A DNA stretch of 64,000 nucleotides from Paenibacillus macquariensis. Its GTDB lineage: Bacteria > Bacillota > Bacilli > Paenibacillales > Paenibacillaceae. Under the pieces are notes generated by a model. It saw only the letters and a list, made by a program, of their open reading frames with translations. It searched no databases and had not been told where the DNA came from. The DNA is taken from positions 62,001 to 126,000 of the forward strand of contig NZ_FTNK01000011.1 of assembly GCF_900156375.1 (NCBI RefSeq), in the 5' to 3' direction. Made by a program: the position numbers and the translations under genes. Positions 26,945-34,682 of the stretch are shown one piece after another; position 1 is the stretch's first letter, and every line of letters begins with the position of its first letter.

Positions 26945-26998
26945 ATTATACGTCCGAGTTAATATAAATACAACACTTTTTGACCATTCGGACGTATA
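26945..26998 (-). promoter_or_regulatory. argC promoter flanked by an 11-bp inverted repeat
   Basis: On the - strand, TTGTAT-N17-TATAAT ends at 26945, giving a leader of about 50 nt. The promoter lies between the arms of a perfect inverted repeat, TATACGTCCGA (26947-26957) and TCGGACGTATA (26988-26998), one arm overlapping the -10 box. AhrC/ArgR boxes have a different consensus (TGAAT/ATTCA-like). An AT-rich 8/10 dyad just downstream of the -10 is a weak candidate for one. The GC-containing repeat is therefore either a different operator or the upstream gene's hairpin. Confidence 0.55.
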
Positions 26999-27019
26999 TT
27001 TCCGCTTATCTTCCTCATT

Positions 27020-27907
27020 CTACCGTTGTAACTTGAATCCTTCCCCAAGAACTTCATGAGCATTACTAATGATGACAAAAGCACCCGGATCCACCGATTG
27101 GACCAACGTCTTCAATCGTGTCACTTCATTCTGCCCGACAACGACCATCAGCACTGTCCGCTCATCGCCTGTATATCCACCCTGAGCATGAAGCTTAGTC
27201 AGTCCCCGATCTAGATCTTTCAGAATGACATCCGAAAGAGACTCCGTATGATCCGAAATAATATATGCGACCTTCGTATAATTAAATCCTAACTCTACGG
27301 TATCTATTACTTTTCCAGTCACGTAAAGAGCAACTAGTGCATACAACGCCTGTTCCATGGACATAACAAACGCCGCTAGAATAATAACCGTACCATCTAG
27401 TAACACCACACATAGTGAGAAGCTCAGACCACTTAACTTCTGAATCACTTGTGCGAGTATCGTCAGTCCTCCCGTTGATCCCCTTCCACGAAATACGAGC
27501 CCAATGCCGAGTCCAACGCAGATCCCCCCATAAATCGAAGCAAGCAAAGGATTAGCCGTTGGGATTGGCCAGTCTTTCGTCATCAATACAAATAGCGGTA
27601 AAATCATACTTCCGAGTAATGACCGAATACCATAGTTGGTACCTAACAACAGGAACCCCAATACAAATAAGGGAATATTCAAAGCCCATTGCGTAAATGC
27701 AGGTTCTAATCCAAGCCAAGATTTCGCTAGAACCGATAGTCCAGATACGCCCCCAGAAGCAATCCCATTAGGTAGGAAAAATAGATTAAATCCTATGGAG
27801 ATAATCAAGGAACCGATAATAATAAATATGCTGTCTAAAATATGCCTCACAGGACCATTCAAAGGAATCGGTTTACGAAATCTCCGATCACGAATTAATT
27901 GCGTCAT
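27020..27907 (-). CDS. YitT family membrane protein (DUF161-DUF2179)
   Basis: A 295-aa protein with about five N-terminal hydrophobic helices (IFIIIGSLIISIGFNLFFL onward). These carry the family motif GIASGGVSGLSVL (about residues 49-61) and RGRGSTGGLTILAQV. A soluble DUF2179 domain of about 80 residues follows (GGYTGDERTVLMVVVGQNEV). Family members are widespread in Bacillales and of unknown function; a transport or sensing role is only presumed. The ATG at 27907 follows AGAGGGGAA. It stands alone between prfB and the arginine operon. Confidence 0.85.
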   Translation of the reverse strand: MTQLIRDRRFRKPIPLNGPVRHILDSIFIIIGSLIISIGFNLFFLPNGIASGGVSGLSVLAKSWLGLEPAFTQWALNIPLFVLGFLLLGTNYGIRSLLGSMILPLFVLMTKDWPIPTANPLLASIYGGICVGLGIGLVFRGRGSTGGLTILAQVIQKLSGLSFSLCVVLLDGTVIILAAFVMSMEQALYALVALYVTGKVIDTVELGFNYTKVAYIISDHTESLSDVILKDLDRGLTKLHAQGGYTGDERTVLMVVVGQNEVTRLKTLVQSVDPGAFVIISNAHEVLGEGFKLQR

Positions 27908-27983
27908 TCTATTGTTGTTCCCCTCTCATTCTTAACATCTACCTTGCTATGTTACTTAATATTGCTCTTATTTTCCATAAAAA

Positions 27984-28014
27984 AATTCCCACACGTATAT
28001 ACCGTGTAGGAATT
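27984..28014 (-). terminator. prfB terminator
   Basis: Stem of 12 bp with one G-T pair or mismatch (AATTCCTACACG/CGTGTGGGAATT on the - strand) followed by seven T, starting ten bases beyond the prfB stop. Confidence 0.85.
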
Positions 28015-28023
28015 CTAAATTCA

Positions 28024-29143
28024 TTATTCTTCACTATCTGCTACTTTAAGTTGACTACGTAAATAACCATCGATAAAAGCATTCACATCGCCGTCCATCA
28101 CTGCACCAATGTTACCCGTCTCCACGGAAGTACGGTGATCCTTTACCATACTATAGGGATGGAACACATAGGAGCGAATCTGACTTCCCCATGCAATCTC
28201 CGATTGTTCTCCACGAATTTCTGCCAACTCTTTGCGTTGTTCTTCGAGCTTCTTCTCTACTAACTTCGAACGTAGTGCGGTCATCGCCCAAGCCCTATTC
28301 TTGATCTGTGAACGTTCAGCCTGACTTGTCACGACCACACCTGTTGGTATATGCGTAATTCGTACTGCTGAATCCGTTGTATTGATATGCTGTCCCCCCG
28401 CACCTGTGGCACGGTAAGTATCAACCTTCAAATCTTCTGTGCGAATTTCCACTTCAGCATCTTCTGTAATCTCAGGTACCACATCACATGAGACGAATGA
28501 AGTGTGTCTTCTACCTGATGAGTCAAAAGGTGAAATACGCACCAGTCGGTGAACACCTTTCTCAGCCTTCAGATACCCATAAGCATTGAATCCTTTGATG
28601 AGCAAAGTAACACTCTTAATCCCTGCTTCATCACCCGCTTGGTAATCCATCGTTTCGACTTTGAAGCCGCGCTTCTCTGCCCAGCGTGTATACATTCTAA
28701 GTAGCATTTCTCCCCAGTCCTGAGATTCGGTACCACCAGCACCTGGGTGAAGCTCTAGAATGGCATTCATTTTATCGTAAGGTTCGCTAAGAAGTAACCC
28801 TAATTCAAAATCATCTAACTTCTTCTTCAGACTCATCGTAGACGCCACAATCTCTGCGAATAACGCTTCATCTTCCTCTTCATCAGCAAGTTCAGCCATC
28901 ATTTCAACATCGTCGAACTCACGTTGAAGTTTCTCGTATTCATCTATGGAAGACTTCACACCATTAAGTTCGGCAATCAGGCTCTGTGCCTTCTCACTAT
29001 CATCCCAGAAATCAGGTGCAGACATCTTTTCTTCAAAGTTCGAAATCATCTCTTGCTTAAGATCTAAGTCAAAGAGACCCCCTAAGGTTGGTAAGTTTCG
29101 TACTCATTTCACGTAAATCATGTCTAATACTTGGATCGATCAT
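28024..29143 (-). CDS. prfB: Peptide chain release factor 2 (programmed +1 frameshift)
   Basis: RF2 terminates translation at UGA and UAA. The reading frame opens at the ATG at 29143 (MIDPSIRHDLREMSTKLTNL RGSL) and meets an in-frame TGA at 29069-29071. Skipping the T at 29071 joins it to the main frame (DLDLKQEMISNFEEK...), giving 372 aa. The frameshift site AGGGGG-TCT-CTT-TGA-C has the internal Shine-Dalgarno and slippery CTT of the classic autoregulatory site. The mature protein has the RF2 anticodon motif SPF (RISPFDSSGRRHTS) and the catalytic GGQ (ATGAGGQHINTTDS). A gene call without the frameshift begins at the ATG at 29049 and loses the N-terminus. Confidence 0.97.
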
Positions 29144-29202
29144 AATTTTCTCGTCACCTCTTCATCGAGTAGAACAACTCTATTTCAGCTTATAATATCA
29201 CA

Positions 29203-29297
29203 AACTCCCTCAAACCAGAAGGAACCTCAGTTCATAAGATCCACCTCTCACACGGAGAGTGACTTTAACTGTAGAACCTCCTTAGCTTAAGGGAGTT
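29203..29297 (-). other. Long imperfect hairpin between secA and prfB
   Basis: Outer arms AACTCCCT (29203-29210) and AGGGAGTT (29290-29297) enclose nested pairs AAGGA/TCCTT, CAGTT/AACTG and CTCTC/GAGAG around 29245-29260. No T-run follows, so it is not a standard terminator. It lies in the leader of prfB or the tail of secA and could be an RNA processing or regulatory structure. Confidence 0.4.
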
Positions 29298-29339
29298 ACT
29301 TGTGTACATTACCCATACAATCGGGAAAGTTCACCTATC

Positions 29340-31847
29340 TTATGATTCTTGTCCGTGACACTGTTTGAATTTCTTACCACTACCACATGGGCATGGATCA
29401 TTTCGCCCAATCTGTTGGCCAACGTGGATTGGATTGTGTACTGCAGGTTCACCATTCGTTGATACCTTATTCTCTTCAACGACCGCTTGACGCTCCTGAT
29501 TACCTTCAATTTGTGCCTTCATCACGTAAGTTGCGACTTCTTCTTGAATATTAGCCGTCATCTCATTAAACATTTCGAAGCCTTCGAATTGATACTCACG
29601 CAACGGATCGGTACCGCCATATGCACGTAAATGAATCCCTTGACGAAGCTGATCCATCGCATCAATATGACCCATCCATTTGCTATCTACAGAGCGAAGT
29701 ACGATAACTTTCTCGAATTCACGTACTAGTTCCCCACCAATACGCTCTTCACGTTCGTTATATTTCGCCTCAACGCGACTGAATAAATAATCAATGATCT
29801 CTTCTAATTCCTTACCCCATAGGTCATCACGAGTGATAACATCTACGTCTAGCAACTTACTATTCACATAATCCGCTACTTCTTGAAGCTCCCAGTTCTC
29901 TGGAATGTCATCCACACAATGTGCAGCAACAACACGGTCAACAACGTTCTTAATCATTTCCATAACAACCTGCTTAATATTCTCAGACTCAAGAATCTCA
30001 CGTCGTTGCTTGTAAATGATTCCCCGTTGTTGGTTCATAACATCGTCATATTGTAGTACGTTCTTACGCGCATCAAAGTTATTTCCTTCGACACGTTTCT
30101 GAGCCGATTCCACAGCACGAGATATCATCTTGCTCTCGATTGGTTGATCTTCTTCAAATCCGAGACGATCCATCATATTCAATACATTATCAGCACCGAA
30201 ACGTTTCATCAATTCATCACCAAGCGATAAATAGAACTGTGTAGATCCAGGGTCACCTTGACGACCCGCACGTCCACGAAGCTGATTATCAATTCGACGA
30301 GATTCATGACGTTCTGTACCCATAATATGCAACCCACCGAGTTCTGATACACCCTCGCCTAACACGATATCCGTACCACGACCTGCCATATTCGTAGCAA
30401 TCGTAACCGTACCTGCTTGGCCTGCTTGGGAGACAATTTCCGCTTCTTCCGCATGGTATTTAGCATTTAGAACACGATGCTTAACCCCTTTGCGCTTCAA
30501 CAATTCGGAGACTAGCTCTGAATTCTCGATAGATATGGTACCTACCAATACAGGTTGGTTCTTCGCATGACGTACAGCGATCTCTTCAACAACCGCCTTG
30601 AACTTGCCCTTCTCGCTCTTATACACCACATCTGGCATATCTTCACGTCTATTCGGCTTATTCGTTGGCACTTGAAGAACTTCCAAGCCATAGATCTTCT
30701 TGAATTCTTCTTCTTCCGTCTTCGCTGTCCCTGTCATACCTGCTAACTTGAGGTACATACGGAAGTAGTTCTGGAAAGTAATCGTAGCAAGCGTCATACT
30801 TTCATTCTGTACCTCTTGGCCTTCCTTCGCTTCGATCGCTTGATGCAAGCCATCACTATAACGACGACCCGCCATCAGACGGCCTGTGAATTCATCTACG
30901 ATCATTACTTCTTCTTCAGCAACAACGTAGTCCACATCCAGACGCATGATTACATTGGCCTTCAGAGCTTGTACGATATGATGATTCAACGTTACGTTAG
31001 CGTGATCGTATAGGTTCTCTATATCGAACGCCTTCTCCGCTTTGCTTGCCCCTTTTTCCGTAAGAGCAACCGACTTAACCTTAATATCAACGGTATAGTC
31101 TTCTTCAGCTACTAGACGCTTCACGAAGCGATCTGCTGTATAATACAGCTCCGTTGACTTCTCAGCTTGTCCTGAGATAATCAGCGGCGTACGAGCTTCA
31201 TCGACAAGGATAGAATCCACTTCATCTATGATGCAGAAATATAATGGACGTTGTACCATTTGCTCTTTGTAAAGCACCATGTTATCACGTAGGTAATCGA
31301 AGCCAAACTCATTGTTCGTACCATACGTTATGTCACACGCATAAGCTAATTGTTTATCTGCATGGTCCATACCGTTCAAGTTGACCCCAACCGACATTCC
31401 CAAAAATTCATATATAAGTCCCATTTGCTGGCTATCACGTTGTGCTAGATAATCATTAACCGTGACCACATGGACACCTTTACCCGCCAACGCATTCAAA
31501 TACACAGGAAGCGTACCTACGAGAGTCTTACCTTCACCGGTCTTCATCTCCGCAATTCTACCTTCGTGGAGTGCCATACCTCCAACTAACTGTACATCGA
31601 AATGACGCATGTTATGAACACGCTTAGCAGCTTCGCGTATGGTTGCAAATGCTTCTGGTAACAACTCTTCTACCGTTTCACCCTTCTCAAGTCGAGCACG
31701 GAATTCATCCGTCTTCGCTTTCAATTGTTCATCTGAGAGTGCAACATATTGTGGTTCCATTTGGTTGATTAGTTCGACCGTCTTCATAAGACGTTTGACA
31801 TCACGTTCGTTGGTGTCGCCGAAGATTTTTTTGACTAGTCCTAGCAT
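29340..31847 (-). CDS. secA: Preprotein translocase ATPase SecA
   Basis: ATP-driven motor of the Sec pathway. At 835 aa it is full length for Bacillales SecA1. Visible are Walker A MKTGEGKTLVGTLP (about residues 101-114), the DEVDSILVDEARTPLI segment (DEAD-like motif II), IATNMAGRGTDIVLG, the helicase-type QLRGRAGRQGDPG and the C-terminal zinc-binding tail NDPCPCGSGKKFKQCHG. The ATG at 31847 gives the typical MLGLVKKIFGD start, preceded by AAAGGGG. Confidence 0.98.
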   Translation of the reverse strand: MLGLVKKIFGDTNERDVKRLMKTVELINQMEPQYVALSDEQLKAKTDEFRARLEKGETVEELLPEAFATIREAAKRVHNMRHFDVQLVGGMALHEGRIAEMKTGEGKTLVGTLPVYLNALAGKGVHVVTVNDYLAQRDSQQMGLIYEFLGMSVGVNLNGMDHADKQLAYACDITYGTNNEFGFDYLRDNMVLYKEQMVQRPLYFCIIDEVDSILVDEARTPLIISGQAEKSTELYYTADRFVKRLVAEEDYTVDIKVKSVALTEKGASKAEKAFDIENLYDHANVTLNHHIVQALKANVIMRLDVDYVVAEEEVMIVDEFTGRLMAGRRYSDGLHQAIEAKEGQEVQNESMTLATITFQNYFRMYLKLAGMTGTAKTEEEEFKKIYGLEVLQVPTNKPNRREDMPDVVYKSEKGKFKAVVEEIAVRHAKNQPVLVGTISIENSELVSELLKRKGVKHRVLNAKYHAEEAEIVSQAGQAGTVTIATNMAGRGTDIVLGEGVSELGGLHIMGTERHESRRIDNQLRGRAGRQGDPGSTQFYLSLGDELMKRFGADNVLNMMDRLGFEEDQPIESKMISRAVESAQKRVEGNNFDARKNVLQYDDVMNQQRGIIYKQRREILESENIKQVVMEMIKNVVDRVVAAHCVDDIPENWELQEVADYVNSKLLDVDVITRDDLWGKELEEIIDYLFSRVEAKYNEREERIGGELVREFEKVIVLRSVDSKWMGHIDAMDQLRQGIHLRAYGGTDPLREYQFEGFEMFNEMTANIQEEVATYVMKAQIEGNQERQAVVEENKVSTNGEPAVHNPIHVGQQIGRNDPCPCGSGKKFKQCHGQES

Positions 31848-31944
31848 GGTTAACCCCTTTCGTTCGAAACAGATGGTGGAACCAACTTCATAACTTCGAG
31901 GGTTAATAATGAAATTGATTCTTTAATGATTGGTTTGCATAAAT

Positions 31945-31973
31945 TGTAACAGTTTGCAAGAGATGCCGCAACA
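31945..31973 (-). promoter_or_regulatory. Candidate secA promoter
   Basis: On the - strand TTGCGG-N17-TACAAT, about 100 bp before the start codon. The rest of the 332-bp gap between hpf and secA (31848-32179) holds only this and the hpf terminator. Confidence 0.5.
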
Positions 31974-32104
31974 CAGTCTGTCTCTTATTTACAGCCATTT
32001 CACATAACTCTACGTATTATACAATGAACTACGGACTACTTTAGCTACATATTATTCCAAGATATCCTGCTAGTTTCTTTAGATCATTCTATATATACGC
32101 ATAA

Positions 32105-32135
32105 AGAACCCTATCCGTTGCGCGGATAGGGTTCT
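32105..32135 (-). terminator. hpf terminator
   Basis: 13-bp perfect stem AGAACCCTATCCG/CGGATAGGGTTCT with a 5-nt loop, followed on the - strand by TTTA, 45 bp past the hpf stop. Confidence 0.85.
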
Positions 32136-32179
32136 ATTTCATTAATATTTAGGAATAGATGGATTATTTCACTTCAACA

Positions 32180-32731
32180 CTAATCTTGCTCAATCAGACC
32201 ATACTTGCCATCATCGCGTTTATACACAACATTTACAGTTTGGCTATCAATATTAGAGAATACAAAGAAATTATGTCCAACCATGTTCATTTGCAAAATA
32301 GCTTCTTCAACATCCATAGGCTTCAGGAAAAAGCGCTTCGTACGAACTACTTCTAATTCGTCTTCTGGATCGCCACTTACGATTGAACCCGCCGCACCAG
32401 AACTTTCAGTGAATAGCGTCTTCAGACTTCCTTCTTGACGGAACTTACGGTTAAGCTTCGTCTTATGCTTACGAATCTGACGTTCTAGCTTGTCCACGAC
32501 CGCATCAATGGATGAATACATATCATCGCTACGATCTTCTGCACGAAGCATCACGCCTGGCAATGGGATGGTTACCTCTACAGTGTGTAATCCTCGAATG
32601 ACACCCAGAGTAACATATCCTTCTGAAGTAGGTGCATCGAAATACTTCTCAAGTCGATTGAACTTCTTATCAACATACTCCTTCAAAGCATCTGTCACTT
32701 CAATTTGTTGACCTCGAATACTGAAATTCAT
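32180..32731 (-). CDS. hpf: Ribosome hibernation promoting factor, long form
   Basis: A 183-aa protein that dimerises 70S ribosomes into inactive 100S particles. The N-terminal S30AE domain (residues 1-105, MNFSIRGQQIEVTDALKEYV) and C-terminal dimerisation domain (about 125-183, VRTKRFFLKPMDVEEAILQM, FFVFSNIDSQTVNVVYKR) are both present. This identifies the long form found in Firmicutes (B. subtilis YvyD). AAGGAGGAG precedes the ATG. Its position before secA-prfB is as in B. subtilis. Confidence 0.95.
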   Translation of the reverse strand: MNFSIRGQQIEVTDALKEYVDKKFNRLEKYFDAPTSEGYVTLGVIRGLHTVEVTIPLPGVMLRAEDRSDDMYSSIDAVVDKLERQIRKHKTKLNRKFRQEGSLKTLFTESSGAAGSIVSGDPEDELEVVRTKRFFLKPMDVEEAILQMNMVGHNFFVFSNIDSQTVNVVYKRDDGKYGLIEQD

Positions 32732-32755
32732 AAGGCACTCCTCCTTTGCAACACC

Positions 32756-32784
32756 ATTATATCACAATTGTTAACGCCAAGTAA
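32756..32784 (-). promoter_or_regulatory. Candidate hpf promoter
   Basis: TTACTT-N17-TATAAT on the - strand, with the -10 box 25 bp before the start codon. It is vegetative in type; no clear SigB or SigH sequence was seen nearby. The remainder of the 337-bp gap up to 33068 is AT-rich and holds only the cold-shock gene terminator. Confidence 0.6.
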
Positions 32785-32988
32785 AAAGGTAATTCTGTGT
32801 CTAAAGTCCATGTAAACTCTTTCATTTTATATTCGTAAAACTAATAAACCAATAAAATATAGGTAGATCAATCTCAATGTTAACTACATTAATAACCTGA
32901 TGGTTACTCTTCATTACCCCCAATTAAGAAGGAAGAAACATGGTTAATATTTCCACAATAATATTATGCGAGATGAATAGACAAATAA

Positions 32989-33014
32989 AGACCCTGGAGT
33001 CAGGTCCAGGGTCT
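32989..33014 (-). terminator. Cold-shock gene terminator
   Basis: 10-bp perfect stem AGACCCTGGA/TCCAGGGTCT with a 6-nt loop and following T-rich stretch, 55 bp past the stop of the cold-shock gene. Confidence 0.85.
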
Positions 33015-33068
33015 GAAAATTATTATTCAATTGATCCAACTCTATTGAGTCGGCTTATGCCAGATGGA

Positions 33069-33266
33069 TTATAATTTGATTACGTTAGCAGCTTGTGGTC
33101 CACGAGCGCCTTCAACAACATCAAACTCAACAGCTTGACCTTCGTCTAAGCTTTTGAAACCGTCTGTTTGAATTGCGGAGAAATGTACGAATACATCGCC
33201 ACCATCTTCTGTTTCAATGAATCCAAAACCTTTTTCAGCGTTAAACCATTTCACTTTTCCTTGCAT
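33069..33266 (-). CDS. csp: Cold shock protein, CspA/CspB family
   Basis: A 65-aa single OB-fold protein that binds single-stranded RNA/DNA and melts mRNA structure. Both RNP motifs are present: KGFGFI (residues 12-17) and VFVHFSAI (25-32). The C-terminal GPQAANVIKL is typical. It has its own strong promoter and terminator. Which numbered Csp it corresponds to cannot be decided. Confidence 0.96.
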   Translation of the reverse strand: MQGKVKWFNAEKGFGFIETEDGGDVFVHFSAIQTDGFKSLDEGQAVEFDVVEGARGPQAANVIKL

Positions 33267-33320
33267 AAATAAACATTCCCTTCGTTTTTAAAGATAAATT
33301 AAGCAAGCGCTTACTTTAGG

Positions 33321-33349
33321 AATATAACACCAGATGGGGGTGGTGTCAA
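33321..33349 (-). promoter_or_regulatory. Strong promoter of the cold-shock gene with internal dyad
   Basis: TTGACA-N17-TATATT on the - strand. The spacer carries an inverted repeat, ACACCA (33327-33332) / TGGTGT (33341-33346), which overlaps the edge of the -35 box and abuts the -10 box. The transcript leader would be about 50 nt. Confidence 0.75.
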
Positions 33350-33495
33350 ACATAGGATAAATACTTCTACAACAATTTAAGATGAATAGACGCCATTGCT
33401 GACTCTTTCAAAAGTTGTCCAATCACAATTGGAAATGAAAATAAATACAACCAGTTAAAGAAATATGACCTCAATGTTTGTGGAGAGACACCTGG

Positions 33496-34563
33496 TTAGG
33501 AACTCTTTAAACTCGACAACCTCTCAATAGAGGGAGCATAATCATATTCCTTTGCATACATATATTGCTTCTCTGCCTTTTCAATATCGCCTGTTACCTC
33601 ATAGAATACACCCAAATTATGATGTGCTGCGAAGCTGCCTGTTCCGATCACGCTACCCTCCTGAGCTGTCTCCCCAATCTCTAAAGCCCTCAGATAAAAA
33701 CGTTCGATGTAAGGCATCAATTCGCCATATTGATTGGGATCACTTAGAATAAGTTCTAACAAATAAAGAGCAGATACAAAGTGAAAATCCGGATGATCAC
33801 TAAGATAATCTTGTTCGTTCTCAACAACAGACAAACCCTCAGCTAGATTTCCGGAAGCCATAATAGCATAAAGATAATTTACTATGAGGCTCGGGGCATA
33901 TCCCTCTTTGCGAGTTATTGTAGTGTAAGCCCGCTTAAGATGAACATAAGATTGCTCATGGCTATTCAATCCACGATACTCTTTTGCGATCTGATAATGG
34001 TAGTAGGGGTCCTCTGGATTCTCTTCAATAACTTTCAACAAAATAGGTATGTTTCGATCTGTTTTTAGTTGATTCAGATACCCGTCATGCTGGATTTCAA
34101 TATCCACCCTACGCCTTGGAAGGTCCGACTCCACCTGCTCATGAATTTTTCCTGAATAGCGGCAGTTCGATGGAAATAATCTCGAGTTATAGCTTAGCTC
34201 ATAGTTGATGCGATCGTTAGACATGAATTTATCTACTAATTTGATTTTACCAATAGCTGAGCCTTGATGAATGAATTCATGAATAGCATCTGCACAATCA
34301 TTAGATATATATTCGTCTGCATCTAGCACCAGACTCCACTCACATGTTGATTTGCCCAAAGCAAAATTACGTGCATCTCCGAAATCACTCTGCCATTCGT
34401 ATTGGAATATTCTAGCTTGAAATTCAGAAGCGATCATTTGTGTCTGATCTGTCGATCCCGTATCGACAATTACAATTTCGTCTACTAAATTTGAAACACT
34501 CTCCAAACAGCGTCTTAACGTACGCGCCTCGTTCTTCACGATCATAACCAAGGATATCCTCAT
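33496..34563 (-). CDS. GT2 glycosyltransferase with C-terminal TPR-like repeats
   Basis: A 355-aa protein starting at the ATG at 34563 (MRISLVMIVKNEARTL) with AAGGTGG six bases upstream. Residues 1-230 are a GT2 domain of the SPBc2/WaaE-like type with MIVKNE, VDTGSTDQT and LVLDADEY (metal-binding). The rest is helical repeats (YHYQIAKEYRGLNSHEQSYV, HHNLGVFYEVTGDIEKAEKQ) resembling TPRs. The N-terminal domain is homologous to that at 37460-39439. Lying on the far side of the flagellar cluster with two other glycosyltransferases, it is a candidate protein glycosyltransferase, perhaps for flagellin. That role is inference. Confidence 0.8.
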   Translation of the reverse strand: MRISLVMIVKNEARTLRRCLESVSNLVDEIVIVDTGSTDQTQMIASEFQARIFQYEWQSDFGDARNFALGKSTCEWSLVLDADEYISNDCADAIHEFIHQGSAIGKIKLVDKFMSNDRINYELSYNSRLFPSNCRYSGKIHEQVESDLPRRRVDIEIQHDGYLNQLKTDRNIPILLKVIEENPEDPYYHYQIAKEYRGLNSHEQSYVHLKRAYTTITRKEGYAPSLIVNYLYAIMASGNLAEGLSVVENEQDYLSDHPDFHFVSALYLLELILSDPNQYGELMPYIERFYLRALEIGETAQEGSVIGTGSFAAHHNLGVFYEVTGDIEKAEKQYMYAKEYDYAPSIERLSSLKSS

Positions 34564-34682
34564 TATAGCCACCTTAACACAAACTTTATTTTAGAACGTA
34601 ATTTATACCCTACGTAGTTTTAAATAAATCACTAAATTTTCTACAAAAGAGTTATTTGAGCCTATCCATTGATTCAATCCTC

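Noticed and set aside
26887..27019. T-box or classic ARG box upstream of argC
   Set aside because: No T-box core sequence and no TGAAT/ATTCA-type box could be found; only an AT-rich imperfect dyad.
28024..29049. prfB starting at the ATG at 29049
   Set aside because: The upstream frame with the canonical frameshift site shows the true start at 29143.
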